A stretch of DNA of 64,000 bases from RGIG9060 sp045645985 (GTDB taxonomy: Bacteria; Spirochaetota; Spirochaetia; Treponematales; Treponemataceae): assembly GCA_045645985.1 (NCBI GenBank), contig JAZRJV010000044.1, positions 9,410 to 73,409 of the forward strand, given 5' to 3'. Positions 1 to 6,909 of this stretch are shown here, piece after piece. The first letter of the stretch is position 1. Each line of letters opens with the position of its first letter. Under the pieces are notes generated by a model. It saw nothing but the letters and a program-made list of their open reading frames with translations. It searched no databases and was not told the origin of the DNA. The translations under genes and the position numbers were made by a program.

Positions 1-159
1 TAAATCTCTTTTCCCTGCTTCGTTATTATATGACCTATGATGAAAAGCTAAATCCAAAAGAAAGATATCCTTAAATCGAATACCCACATTCTTTTGAAAC
101 GCACTGAGAAGATTTTTTCTTGTAGATGATAATTTTGGTTTGGATGGAATAAAATTCAT
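1..159 (-). CDS. rnc: Ribonuclease III, N-terminal fragment (runs off the window)
   Basis: Reading leftward from the ATG at 159 gives 53 codons to the window edge. The segment around residues 34-50 (LLDLAFHHRSYNNEAG) is the first conserved block of the RNase III endonuclease domain, where the family has LxxALTHxSYxNE. The enzyme cuts double-stranded RNA in rRNA and mRNA processing. It lies downstream of rpmF and acpP on the same strand, a common bacterial order. No Shine-Dalgarno is seen; the ATG directly follows the arm of a 14-bp hairpin (168-200). The catalytic domain core and dsRNA-binding domain are outside the window. Confidence 0.85.
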   Translation of the reverse strand, partial: MNFIPSKPKLSSTRKNLLSAFQKNVGIRFKDIFLLDLAFHHRSYNNEAGKRDL

Positions 160-167
160 AATTTTGA

Positions 168-200
168 GTCTAAACGCCTGAAAAAATCAGACGTTTAAAC
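168..200 (-). promoter_or_regulatory. 14-bp hairpin just upstream of rnc
   Basis: Arms 168-181 and 187-200 pair over 14 positions around a 5-nt loop. The two non-Watson-Crick positions are U.G wobbles when read as minus-strand RNA but C.A mismatches as plus-strand RNA, so the structure belongs to the acpP-rnc transcript. It lies 8 nt before the rnc ATG and has no U-run, so it is unlikely to be a simple terminator. It could be an RNase III processing or autoregulation site; that role is inferred. Confidence 0.6.
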
Positions 201-217
201 ATCATAAAAACAAATTA

Positions 218-451
218 TTACATTTGTGATTTTACAAAATTGTAAGCATCACCAACTGTTTCAAACTCATTTGCTTTTTCGTCATCGATTTTAATGCCTA
301 ATTCTTCTTCGATAGCATAAACTAATTCATAAGTATCAAGACTATCAGCATCTAAATCTTTGCGGAATGATGATTCAAGAGTAATTTTTGATTCATCAAT
401 TTCAAGTTTGTCTGCAATAAGTTTTTGCATTTTTACAAATAATTCGTCCAT
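218..451 (-). CDS. acpP: Acyl carrier protein
   Basis: At 77 residues this is normal ACP length. It has the DSLD motif with Ser37 as the 4'-phosphopantetheine attachment site, inside an acidic four-helix fold (LDADSLDTYELVYAIEEEL, residues 33-51). It carries growing acyl chains in cytoplasmic fatty-acid synthesis. A clear AAGGAG site precedes the ATG. It follows rpmF by 11 nt and precedes rnc, so the three are probably cotranscribed from the promoter upstream of rpmF. Identification is secure. Confidence 0.97.
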   Translation of the reverse strand: MDELFVKMQKLIADKLEIDESKITLESSFRKDLDADSLDTYELVYAIEEELGIKIDDEKANEFETVGDAYNFVKSQM

Positions 452-462
452 TTTTGGTCTCC

Positions 463-651
463 TTAACCGTTACTTTCAGGCGTAATAATCTGTTTTCCTC
501 GGTAAAAACCACATTTTGGGCATACACGATGATACATGATTAAATTGCCACAATTTCCGCACTCAACTAGATTAGGAGCTGTTAAACGCATGTTAATGCC
601 CTGTCTTCGTTTTGTACGAGCTTTTGAAGTTTTCGCTCTAGGTACTGCCAT
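463..651 (-). CDS. rpmF: 50S ribosomal protein L32
   Basis: This 62-residue protein starts MAVPRAKTSKARTKRRQ, the L32 signature. It has a zinc ribbon formed by Cys31, Cys34, Cys44 and Cys47 (CGNC and CPKC), so it is the zinc-binding form. It is a structural protein of the large subunit. A GAGG ribosome site precedes the ATG. It is the first gene of the rpmF-acpP-rnc unit, a promoter lying at 695-721. Confidence 0.97.
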   Translation of the reverse strand: MAVPRAKTSKARTKRRQGINMRLTAPNLVECGNCGNLIMYHRVCPKCGFYRGKQIITPESNG

Positions 652-694
652 ATATAAACCTCGCTAAATAATTTGATAGTTATAACAAGATAAC

Positions 695-721
695 AATATA
701 GGAAAAGTACCAAACTGTCAA
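695..721 (-). promoter_or_regulatory. Promoter for rpmF-acpP-rnc
   Basis: On the minus strand a perfect TTGACA (716-721) is followed after 15 nt by TATATT (695-700). A TATTGT box at 17-nt spacing is an alternative -10. It sits about 45 nt upstream of the rpmF start. Confidence 0.6.
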
Positions 722-810
722 GTCATTATAACATTTTTCAGATTTTTGTCAAATAAAAATATTACAAAAAACGCATTTTTGTCAAAAAAAACTTAATTTT
801 TTTTGATTTT

Positions 811-1293
811 TTAGTTTTTCTTGTATTTTTTAGCCAATTCTTCTGCAACTATAGGGGGAACCATGGTAGAAATATCCCCGCCCAAAGAAGCAAGTTCTTT
901 AATTCCACTAGATTTAAGCACAAAGTATTTTGGATCGGTTGGTAAAAATACGGTTTCAATTTCAGAATCTAAACTCTTATTCATTATAGAAAGGTCAAAT
1001 TCGTAAGTAAAATCAGTCATATTTCTGATACCACGCACCAAAGCCCTTGCCCCAACCTTTCTTGCAAATTCAACAATCAAGGAATCGCAAAGATGAACAT
1101 AAACATTATCCCAAGGCTCTACAATCTTTTTTAGCATACATTCACGCTCTTGAGCAGTAAAGAGATAGTTTTTTGCAGAATTAACTGCAATAACAACATG
1201 AATTTCAGAAAAAATTGTTCGAGCTCGTTCAATAATATTCAAATGTCCATAAGTTGGAGGATCAAAAGATCCTGGAAATAAAGCAGAAATCAT
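811..1293 (-). CDS. coaD: Phosphopantetheine adenylyltransferase
   Basis: This 160-residue protein catalyses the penultimate step of coenzyme A synthesis, adenylating 4'-phosphopantetheine with ATP. The N-terminal PGSFDPPTYGH (residues 7-17) is the nucleotidyltransferase signature with the catalytic TxGH, and the C-terminal SSGIKELASLGGDIS block matches the family's SSS(x)VKE(x)A(x)LGGDVS. The ATG at 1293 is required because the motif begins at residue 5. No Shine-Dalgarno is present; a good promoter places the transcript start at or next to the ATG, so the mRNA may be leaderless. Confidence 0.96.
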   Translation of the reverse strand: MISALFPGSFDPPTYGHLNIIERARTIFSEIHVVIAVNSAKNYLFTAQERECMLKKIVEPWDNVYVHLCDSLIVEFARKVGARALVRGIRNMTDFTYEFDLSIMNKSLDSEIETVFLPTDPKYFVLKSSGIKELASLGGDISTMVPPIVAEELAKKYKKN

Positions 1294-1300
1294 CTTTTAT

Positions 1301-1329
1301 ATAGTATATTTTGTTTTATTTTCGGTCAA
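1301..1329 (-). promoter_or_regulatory. coaD promoter, predicted leaderless transcript
   Basis: On the minus strand TTGACC (1324-1329) and TACTAT (1301-1306) are separated by exactly 17 nt. The -10 box ends 7 nt before the ATG at 1293, so transcription should begin at about the A of the start codon. Confidence 0.65.
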
Positions 1330-1344
1330 GTCTATTAAAGATAT

Positions 1345-1373
1345 TTGACGAAATTTCAGAACCGTAGTACAAT
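1345..1373 (+). promoter_or_regulatory. Promoter for the 1433 lipoprotein gene
   Basis: TTGACG (1345-1350), 17-nt spacer, TACAAT (1368-1373), followed by a leader of about 50 nt ending in a strong GGAAGGA ribosome site. It is divergent from the coaD promoter, with about 15 nt between the two -35 boxes. Confidence 0.7.
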
Positions 1374-1432
1374 AATATATTAGATGAGACATTTTTTTAT
1401 GACTCATACTTCACAAAAGGAAGGAAAATATT

Positions 1433-2092
1433 ATGAAAAAAATAAAATTATTTACATTAGCACTTCTCTCACTCTTGATAGTTTTTTCATTTGTGGGATG
1501 TTTATCAACTCCAGAAACTGCAGAATCTCCAGTTAATGAAAAACCTGCAAAAAGTCAACCAAAAGAAGACTCAAAAACAAAGGAACCTAAGCACGAAGTT
1601 CAAGATACAGCAACTGTAGAAGATGAACCAACTCTTACATTAACACTCGAAGAAGATACTGATGACGAATATACTCGTTCTGTAAAAGCAATCGAAACAA
1701 ACGAAGTTATTTCACCAGATACATTCGCAGAAGATAAAAAAGCTATTCTTGAAACAATCAAAGAATTAGACTTAATCATGAAAAACAAAGACTACAATAG
1801 TTGGTTAAATTATGTTACTCCACAATCAATCGATTATTGGAAACAAAAATCACATCTTCAAGCTGTATCAACTCGCTTGCCTGGAAATAAAATTCAATTA
1901 AAAACACTAGAAGATTATTTCAACTGGGTTTTTAGACTTTCAAGACAAAATGCTCGCGTTGATGAAATTCGCTATGTTTCTAGTAAATTGGTAAAAGCAG
2001 TACAAGTTAGTGGAAATCAAGATATTATCTACTACCAGTTTGAAAAACTAAATGGAAAATGGTTAATTTCATTAGATACTATTGACCTTTAG
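1433..2092 (+). CDS. Treponemal lipoprotein of unknown function
   Basis: This 219-residue protein has a lipoprotein signal peptide ending FSFVGC (Cys23). The next roughly 70 residues form an acidic, Pro/Glu/Lys/Thr-rich low-complexity linker (about 24-100). A folded C-terminal domain (about 100-219) contains KDYNSWLNYVTPQSIDYW and ends IIYYQFEKLNGKWLIS, resembling the cystatin-like domains (NTF2 or DUF4878 type) common in secreted proteins. That resemblance is by eye only. It is preceded by its own promoter and followed by a hairpin, so it is monocistronic. I do not recognise a specific function. Confidence 0.75.
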   Translation: MKKIKLFTLALLSLLIVFSFVGCLSTPETAESPVNEKPAKSQPKEDSKTKEPKHEVQDTATVEDEPTLTLTLEEDTDDEYTRSVKAIETNEVISPDTFAEDKKAILETIKELDLIMKNKDYNSWLNYVTPQSIDYWKQKSHLQAVSTRLPGNKIQLKTLEDYFNWVFRLSRQNARVDEIRYVSSKLVKAVQVSGNQDIIYYQFEKLNGKWLISLDTIDL

Positions 2093-2102
2093 TACTTACG
2101 GA

Positions 2103-2135
2103 TTTTAGAGATGATAATCTTTAGCATCTCTAAAA
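2103..2135 (+). terminator. Hairpin terminator after the lipoprotein gene
   Basis: TTTTAGAGATG (2103-2113) pairs perfectly with CATCTCTAAAA (2125-2135), giving an 11-bp stem 11 nt after the stop codon. The following U-run is short, so efficiency is uncertain. Confidence 0.6.
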
Positions 2136-2159
2136 TTTCAAATCTCTCTAAAAAAAATA

Positions 2160-2188
2160 TTGATTTATAGCAAATATTGGTGTAAAAT
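2160..2188 (+). promoter_or_regulatory. Promoter for the HEAT-like protein gene
   Basis: TTGATT (2160-2165), 17-nt spacer, TAAAAT (2183-2188). This predicts a transcript start near 2195 and a leader of about 160 nt. Confidence 0.55.
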
Positions 2189-2194
2189 ACCTTA

Positions 2195-2357
2195 TAAGGT
2201 TAGGAGAACTGATAAAAACTTTTCCTAAAAAATGTTGAAGTTTTTATCTAAAGTTTGCGTTGCGAACTTTTTATCAATGCTGTTTTGAAAACTTACCAAA
2301 ACTAGCATCCCAAAGTCGTTTCAAAATTACACTTACGACTTTTTACGGAGGAATTAA
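2195..2357 (+). promoter_or_regulatory. Structured 5' leader with alternative hairpins
   Basis: The leader holds three perfect or near-perfect hairpins. The first is GATAAAAACTT (2211-2221) with AAGTTTTTATC (2238-2248), 11 bp. The second is 2250-2258 with 2262-2270, 9 bp with one G.U and a 3-nt loop. The third is AAAGTCG (2312-2318) with CGACTTT (2336-2342), ending just before the GGAGG site. The octamer TTTTTATC occurs twice (2241-2248, 2268-2275), so the 5' arm can pair with either copy. It has a switch-like layout; no known riboswitch class is recognised. Confidence 0.5.
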
Positions 2358-3041
2358 ATGAAAAACTCAAAAATTCTAGTATTATTCTTGTGCTTGGCTT
2401 TAATATCCAGTTTTATTTTTGCACAAGGAAGAACAGAAACAACAGTTGAAGAAGAATATTTAAGCACAGTAGAAGACATTATCATTCAAGAACTTACAGC
2501 AGCACCAGATAGAGATAGCAAATTAGTTGCATTACAATATCTTGAATCAGCTATTGCTGGCGGAAGAGCAAGTCCTGACATGGCTGTTGCTCTCGATTCA
2601 TTAGCAGGTGAAGGAATTTACAACGAAGCAAGAACTGACGGAAGAATGGCAAATAACTACCCAGACATTCGTAAAAAAGCTTGTGATCTTTTAGGTGAAA
2701 TTCACACAGAAGAATCAAAAAATTCATTGATGAAAGTTGCATTAGCAGATAATGAACCAATGGTAACAACTGCAGCAATTAGAGCTTTGGGAAATGTTGG
2801 TATCAATGACAATGACGAAGTTGTAAATACAATCGCTTGGGCTCAGAAAAAATTTGCAAGAATTAACCCTACAAGTAGTTTAGCTTTAGAAGTTCTTAAT
2901 GCTTATGAAAAATTAGCACCAACTGTAAAAGATAATACTGACATGGTTAGATCTATCTCTGAAATAGCAGTTAACTACAATTATGTAACACCTGTTAGAC
3001 AGAAAGCATTATCTTTACTTAAAACACTTACAGGAAGATAG
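2358..3041 (+). CDS. Secreted HEAT-repeat-like protein
   Basis: This 227-residue protein starts with a signal peptide (LFLCLALISSFIFA|QG, cleavage about residue 22). The rest is alpha-helical, with HEAT/PBS-lyase-like units such as RKKACDLLGEIHTEESKNSL and a following VTTAAIRALGNVG (about 105-155). Such repeats usually mediate protein binding; the partner is unknown. It is expected in the periplasm. A strong ribosome site (GGAGGAATTAA) precedes the ATG, behind an unusually long structured leader. The maf gene follows after 14 nt. Confidence 0.75.
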   Translation: MKNSKILVLFLCLALISSFIFAQGRTETTVEEEYLSTVEDIIIQELTAAPDRDSKLVALQYLESAIAGGRASPDMAVALDSLAGEGIYNEARTDGRMANNYPDIRKKACDLLGEIHTEESKNSLMKVALADNEPMVTTAAIRALGNVGINDNDEVVNTIAWAQKKFARINPTSSLALEVLNAYEKLAPTVKDNTDMVRSISEIAVNYNYVTPVRQKALSLLKTLTGR

Positions 3042-3055
3042 TTTATAATTATAAT

Positions 3056-3646
3056 ATGGAACCAGTAATATTAGCATCATCATCTCAACGAAGACAGGAG
3101 ATATTTAAACAGTTGGGTATTCCCTACATGGTTGTAATGCCTGAAATAAAGGAAGATTACCCAGCTGATTTAAGTATAGAAAAAGTCCCTGAATATTTAG
3201 CATCGAAAAAAATTGAAGCAGCAATGAAAATATTACCACAAGGTCAAAATGTTCCTTGGATATTTGCAGCTGATACTTTAATTGTAAAAGATGGCAAAAT
3301 TTATGGGAAGCCTGAAACTGAAAAACAAGCAGTTGAATTTTTAAAAGAATTACAGGATGGAACTCACACAGTTATTACTGCTATTGCCCTTTTTAACGGA
3401 AAGATAAATTATCTTTCTACAAGAACAAGCATAAATCAAGTTACTTTTGCACCAATGACTGATAAAGAAATTGAGTGGTATATTGAAACTGGTGAATGGC
3501 ATGGAGTTGCAGGTGCATATAGAATACAAGGTATGGCATCTTGTTTTATAAAACACATAGAAGGTTCACAAAGTTCAATTATAGGCTTGCCTATTTTTGA
3601 ATTTTATGACATATTAAAAGAGCAAGGATATTCATTAATTGATTAA
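3056..3646 (+). CDS. maf: Maf-family nucleoside triphosphate pyrophosphatase
   Basis: This 196-residue protein starts MEPVILASSSQRRQEI, the Maf signature with the conserved SSxRR. The ADTLIV segment (about residues 72-77) and the KPETEKQAVEFL helix are also typical. Maf proteins hydrolyse non-canonical or methylated nucleoside triphosphates (dTTP/UTP or m7GTP subclasses), a housecleaning function. No Shine-Dalgarno is visible; TATAAT (3044-3049) ends exactly 6 nt before the ATG, but no good -35 is seen. It may be read from the upstream gene or start leaderless. Confidence 0.92.
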   Translation: MEPVILASSSQRRQEIFKQLGIPYMVVMPEIKEDYPADLSIEKVPEYLASKKIEAAMKILPQGQNVPWIFAADTLIVKDGKIYGKPETEKQAVEFLKELQDGTHTVITAIALFNGKINYLSTRTSINQVTFAPMTDKEIEWYIETGEWHGVAGAYRIQGMASCFIKHIEGSQSSIIGLPIFEFYDILKEQGYSLID

Positions 3647-3672
3647 ATTCAGTTATTGAATAAGACTTGTAG

Positions 3673-3708
3673 GATTGATTTAGTTTGCTGTTGGCTACTA
3701 TATCAATC
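3673..3708 (+). terminator. Hairpin between maf and rpsB
   Basis: GATTGATTTAG (3673-3683) pairs with CTATATCAATC (3698-3708) at 10 of 11 positions, followed by TTTAATCC. It is either a weak maf terminator or part of the rpsB leader. Confidence 0.4.
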
Positions 3709-3771
3709 TTTAATCCTCCGTATGCAAATTTTGTTATATGCTTAATTTGCTATCGAGAAATAGAGTAAGGT

Positions 3772-3824
3772 GGAAAATTCATCGCCTATTTTTAGGTAAA
3801 AACTGATTTTCAGTAGAATTTTCC
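3772..3824 (+). promoter_or_regulatory. Three-way-junction-like rpsB leader
   Basis: GGAAAATTC (3772-3780) pairs perfectly with GAATTTTCC (3816-3824). The enclosed sequence can form two small hairpins, CCTA/TAGG around a T-rich loop and ACTGA/TCAGT. The closing stem ends 4 nt before the AAGGAG site of rpsB, a suitable place for S2 autoregulation. The structure is visible; the function is inferred by analogy with S2-controlled leaders elsewhere. Confidence 0.5.
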
Positions 3825-3840
3825 GATGAAGGAGCATTTC

Positions 3841-4704
3841 GTGGCAGTAGTAACCATGAAGAGTTTGCTTGAATCAGGTGTACACTTTGGTCACCAGGTT
3901 AAGCGTTGGGATCCTCGTATGAAAAAATACATTTTCGCAGAACGCAACGGGATCCACATTATCGATTTGCAAAAAACAATCGTTGCAATCAAAGATGCTT
4001 ATGAAGCAGTAAGAAAAGTAGCTGCTAATGGCAAATCAGTTCTTTTCGTAGGAACAAAAAAACAAGCACAACAAGCTATCGCTAAAGAAGCAGAACGCTG
4101 TGACATGTACTATGTAAACAACCGCTGGTTAGGTGGTATGCTTACAAACTTCTCAACTATCAAAAAATCACTTCTTCGCTTAAAGAAACTTGAAAAAATG
4201 GAAGTTGATGGAACTTTCGAAAGTTTAACAAAGAAAGAAATTTCTGGAATCCAAAAAGAAAAAGCTAAATTGGAAAAAAACCTCGGTGGTATCAAAGAAA
4301 TGAAAGAACTCCCTGGAATTCTTTTCGTAATTGATACACACAAAGAAGCTATCGCAGTTGCAGAAGCTCGCAGAATGGGTATTCCAATCGTTGCAATCGT
4401 AGATACAAACTGTAACCCAGAAGGTATCGACTACCCTATCCCTGGTAACGATGACGCAATTCGCGCAATTTCATTATTCACATCAATTATTGCTAACGCT
4501 GTAGTAGATGCAGGTAACGAAGCTGCAGAATTAAGAATTATCGAACAAGATGAAGATGAAGAATCATTGTCAGACGCATCAACAAAATCAGATGATGAAG
4601 AAATTGTTGATTACAGCAACTATACTCCTACTGAACCAAAAGAAGAAGATATTATTGCTGATGAAGCAGATGACCTTGTAGACGAAGATAAATTATACAA
4701 ATAA
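3841..4704 (+). CDS. rpsB: 30S ribosomal protein S2
   Basis: S2 family, with SLLESGVHFGHQVKRWDPRM near the N-terminus and the PGILFVIDTHKEAIAVAEA block. The start is taken as GTG at 3841 (287 residues, MAVVTMKSLLESG), because AAGGAG lies 6 nt upstream of it. An upstream in-frame ATG at 3826 overlaps that ribosome site and lacks one of its own. The last 50 or so residues are a strongly acidic tail (Asp/Glu-rich, with STKSDDEE), longer than in most S2 proteins. First gene of the rpsB-tsf-frr-uppS-cdsA-dxr-rseP cluster. Confidence 0.96.
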   Translation: MAVVTMKSLLESGVHFGHQVKRWDPRMKKYIFAERNGIHIIDLQKTIVAIKDAYEAVRKVAANGKSVLFVGTKKQAQQAIAKEAERCDMYYVNNRWLGGMLTNFSTIKKSLLRLKKLEKMEVDGTFESLTKKEISGIQKEKAKLEKNLGGIKEMKELPGILFVIDTHKEAIAVAEARRMGIPIVAIVDTNCNPEGIDYPIPGNDDAIRAISLFTSIIANAVVDAGNEAAELRIIEQDEDEESLSDASTKSDDEEIVDYSNYTPTEPKEEDIIADEADDLVDEDKLYK

Positions 4705-4716
4705 TCGGAGATAATA

Positions 4717-5547
4717 ATGGATATTAAGGCCGCTGACGTAAAAGCACTTCGTGAAGCAACTGGTGCTGGAATGATGGAATGTAAAAATGCTCTCGTTGAA
4801 TGTAACGGAGATGCAGAAGCAGCTGCAAAACTTTTGAAAGAAAAAGGTCTTGCTGCTGTAGAAAAAAGAGCTGGTAGAGCTACTTCAGAAGGAAAAATCT
4901 TTATCAAAGCAAATGATTCAAAAGTTGTTATTTGTGAATTAACTTGTGAAACAGACTTTGTTGCAAACAACGCTGACTTTGTAAAAATCGGTGAAGATAT
5001 TGCACAAACAGCTTTGGACAAAGGTTACACAGCTCCATGTGAAGAACTTTCTAACATGTTGCTTGATCTTGCAACAAAAATCCGCGAAAACATGAGCCTT
5101 CGCAGATTGGAAGTTATCGATGTACCAGCAGGTGCAGTATTTGCTAAATACATCCACAGTGACGGAAAAACAGGTGTTGTAACTGTTATTAACACAGAAC
5201 CAGCAACTGACAACGAAGCTGTAAAAGCATTTGCTTATGACTGCTGTTTGCACATCGCAGCATTTGCTCCACAATATCTTACACAAGCTGATGTTGATCC
5301 TGCATATATTGCTGAACAAAAAACAATTTTTGAAGCACAAGTTGCAGACCTTGACAAACCACAAAATGTAAAAGACGGTATTGTTAACGGAAAAATCAAA
5401 AAACATCTTGCTTCTATCTGTTTTGTTGACCAACCATTTGTTAAAGATGACAAAGTTACAGTTGCAGCAAAAATGGACGCAGTAGCAAAAGAATGTGGTT
5501 CAAAGCTTTCACTTGCTAAAGTTGTATCATATCAACTTGGTGCTTAA
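4717..5547 (+). CDS. tsf: Elongation factor Ts
   Basis: This 276-residue protein is the guanine-nucleotide exchange factor for EF-Tu. The N-terminal UBA-like helix and signature RxxTGAGMMECKNAL are present, followed by the ETDFVANNADFVK core motif. It starts 12 nt after rpsB behind a GGAG site. A strong hairpin terminator follows at 5565-5610, so tsf is probably the end of the main rpsB-tsf transcript. Confidence 0.97.
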   Translation: MDIKAADVKALREATGAGMMECKNALVECNGDAEAAAKLLKEKGLAAVEKRAGRATSEGKIFIKANDSKVVICELTCETDFVANNADFVKIGEDIAQTALDKGYTAPCEELSNMLLDLATKIRENMSLRRLEVIDVPAGAVFAKYIHSDGKTGVVTVINTEPATDNEAVKAFAYDCCLHIAAFAPQYLTQADVDPAYIAEQKTIFEAQVADLDKPQNVKDGIVNGKIKKHLASICFVDQPFVKDDKVTVAAKMDAVAKECGSKLSLAKVVSYQLGA

Positions 5548-5564
5548 AAGATAAATTTTTCTTC

Positions 5565-5610
5565 AAAAAATCATGTTTATGCTATATAATAGTTATAGAC
5601 ATGATTTTTT
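5565..5610 (+). terminator. Rho-independent terminator between tsf and frr
   Basis: AAAAAATCATGT (5565-5576) pairs perfectly with ACATGATTTTTT (5599-5610), 12 bp with a U-rich 3' side. The loop contains a TATAAT (5584-5589) preceded by TGC-like sequence, so a promoter for frr may lie inside the terminator. The promoter is tentative. Confidence 0.8.
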
Positions 5611-5632
5611 ATTGAATATGTGAGGTAAAATT

Positions 5633-6184
5633 ATGGCAGAAGTATTAGAAGTATGTGTTGAAAAAATGAATAAAAGCATCACAGCTTTGAAAGATGAATA
5701 CAACACAATTAGAACTGGTCGTGCATCTTCTTCTCTTTTTGACAAAGTAAGAGTTGATTATTACGGCGAAAAAACACCTCTAAGCCAAGTTGCTACAGTT
5801 TCAATTCCAGAAGCAAGAATGGTTGTTATTCAACCTTGGGACAAAAACCTTATTACTGAAATTGAAAAAGCTATTCTTAAATCTGAATTAGGACTTAATC
5901 CATCAAACGATGGAAAAGTTATCAGAATCTCAATTCCACCACTAACAGCTGATAGACGAAAAGAACTTGTTAAACAAGCAAAAAACATTGCTGAACAACA
6001 TAGAGTTTCAATCAGAAATATCAGACGAGATGGAAATGATGAACTAAAAAAACTTCAAAAAGAAGGTACTTTAACTGAAGATGATTTAAAGACAAAAGAA
6101 GATGAACTTCAAAAGTCTACAGATAAATTTATTCAAGAAGTAAACAAAATTTTTGAAGAAAAAGAAAAAGAGATAATGGACTAA
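5633..6184 (+). CDS. frr: Ribosome recycling factor
   Basis: This 183-residue protein, the normal RRF length, splits post-termination ribosomes together with EF-G. The typical blocks are present: IRTGRASSSLFDKVRVDYYG near residue 28, IPPLTADRRKELVKQAK near 103, and VSIRNIRRDGNDELKK. A GAGG site precedes the ATG. The gene directly follows tsf with no pyrH between, as in other treponemes. The stop codon overlaps the uppS start. Confidence 0.97.
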   Translation: MAEVLEVCVEKMNKSITALKDEYNTIRTGRASSSLFDKVRVDYYGEKTPLSQVATVSIPEARMVVIQPWDKNLITEIEKAILKSELGLNPSNDGKVIRISIPPLTADRRKELVKQAKNIAEQHRVSIRNIRRDGNDELKKLQKEGTLTEDDLKTKEDELQKSTDKFIQEVNKIFEEKEKEIMD

Positions 6185-6888
6185 TGTCTTTATTATCAGA
6201 AATAAAATCAGCACAAATTCCCGCTCATATTGCAATAATTATGGACGGGAATGGACGCTGGGCAAAACAGAGAAATCTTCCTCGAACAAGTGGACATAAA
6301 GAAGGTCTTGAAGTTGCAAAAAAAATTGTCAAAGCCGCAAAGGATATTGGTGTAAAATACATCACCTTATACACTTTTTCAACTGAAAATTGGAAGCGTA
6401 CGCAAGAAGAAGTGGGATATCTAATGGGTTTGATTAAAAATCATCTTAGAGCAGAATTTAAATTCTATAAAGAAAATGATATTAGAGTCAAACACATCGG
6501 AAATCTTGAAGGATTGCCAAAAGAGATTCAAGATGAAATAAATTCTACTGTTGAAGAATGCAAAGATTTTAATTCATTAACAGTAGTTCTTGCTATCAAT
6601 TATGGTGGCAAAGATGAAATTATCAGAGCAACAAACAAAGCTGTAAAGGAAAATAAATTTTTAACTGAAGAAAATTTTACAGGTTTTTATGATTTACCTG
6701 AAATGCCTGATGTGGATTTAATTATACGAACAGGTGGTGAAAAACGCTTGAGTAACTTCTTATTATGGCACGGAGCTTATGCAGAATTAGACTTTGTTGA
6801 CACTTTGTGGCCAGATTATAATGAAGAATGTTTTTATAAATCCATAAAAGAATTTCAAAAAAGAAACAGACGGTTTGGTGGAATTTAA
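6184..6888 (+). CDS. uppS: Undecaprenyl diphosphate synthase
   Basis: This 234-residue cis-prenyltransferase makes the C55 lipid carrier for peptidoglycan and other glycans. IIMDGNGRWAKQRNLPR (residues 18-34) holds the catalytic Asp21 and the diphosphate-binding residues. LYTFSTENWKR and DLIIRTGGEKRLSNFLLW are the other family signatures. The ATG overlaps the frr stop (TAATG), implying translational coupling. The later family motif reads GEKRLSNF where GExRISNF is usual, a conservative change. Confidence 0.97.
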   Translation: MSLLSEIKSAQIPAHIAIIMDGNGRWAKQRNLPRTSGHKEGLEVAKKIVKAAKDIGVKYITLYTFSTENWKRTQEEVGYLMGLIKNHLRAEFKFYKENDIRVKHIGNLEGLPKEIQDEINSTVEECKDFNSLTVVLAINYGGKDEIIRATNKAVKENKFLTEENFTGFYDLPEMPDVDLIIRTGGEKRLSNFLLWHGAYAELDFVDTLWPDYNEECFYKSIKEFQKRNRRFGGI

Positions 6889-6909
6889 GAGAATTGGGAA
6901 ATAAATAAT

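Noticed and set aside
4939..5433. Long antisense frame inside tsf
   Set aside because: It is the shadow of a codon-biased gene on the opposite strand, Cys/Phe-rich, without its own signals.
5548..5632. Missing pyrH between tsf and frr suggested a deletion
   Set aside because: The tsf-frr-uppS order without pyrH is normal in treponemes as far as I know, and the gap is an intact terminator.
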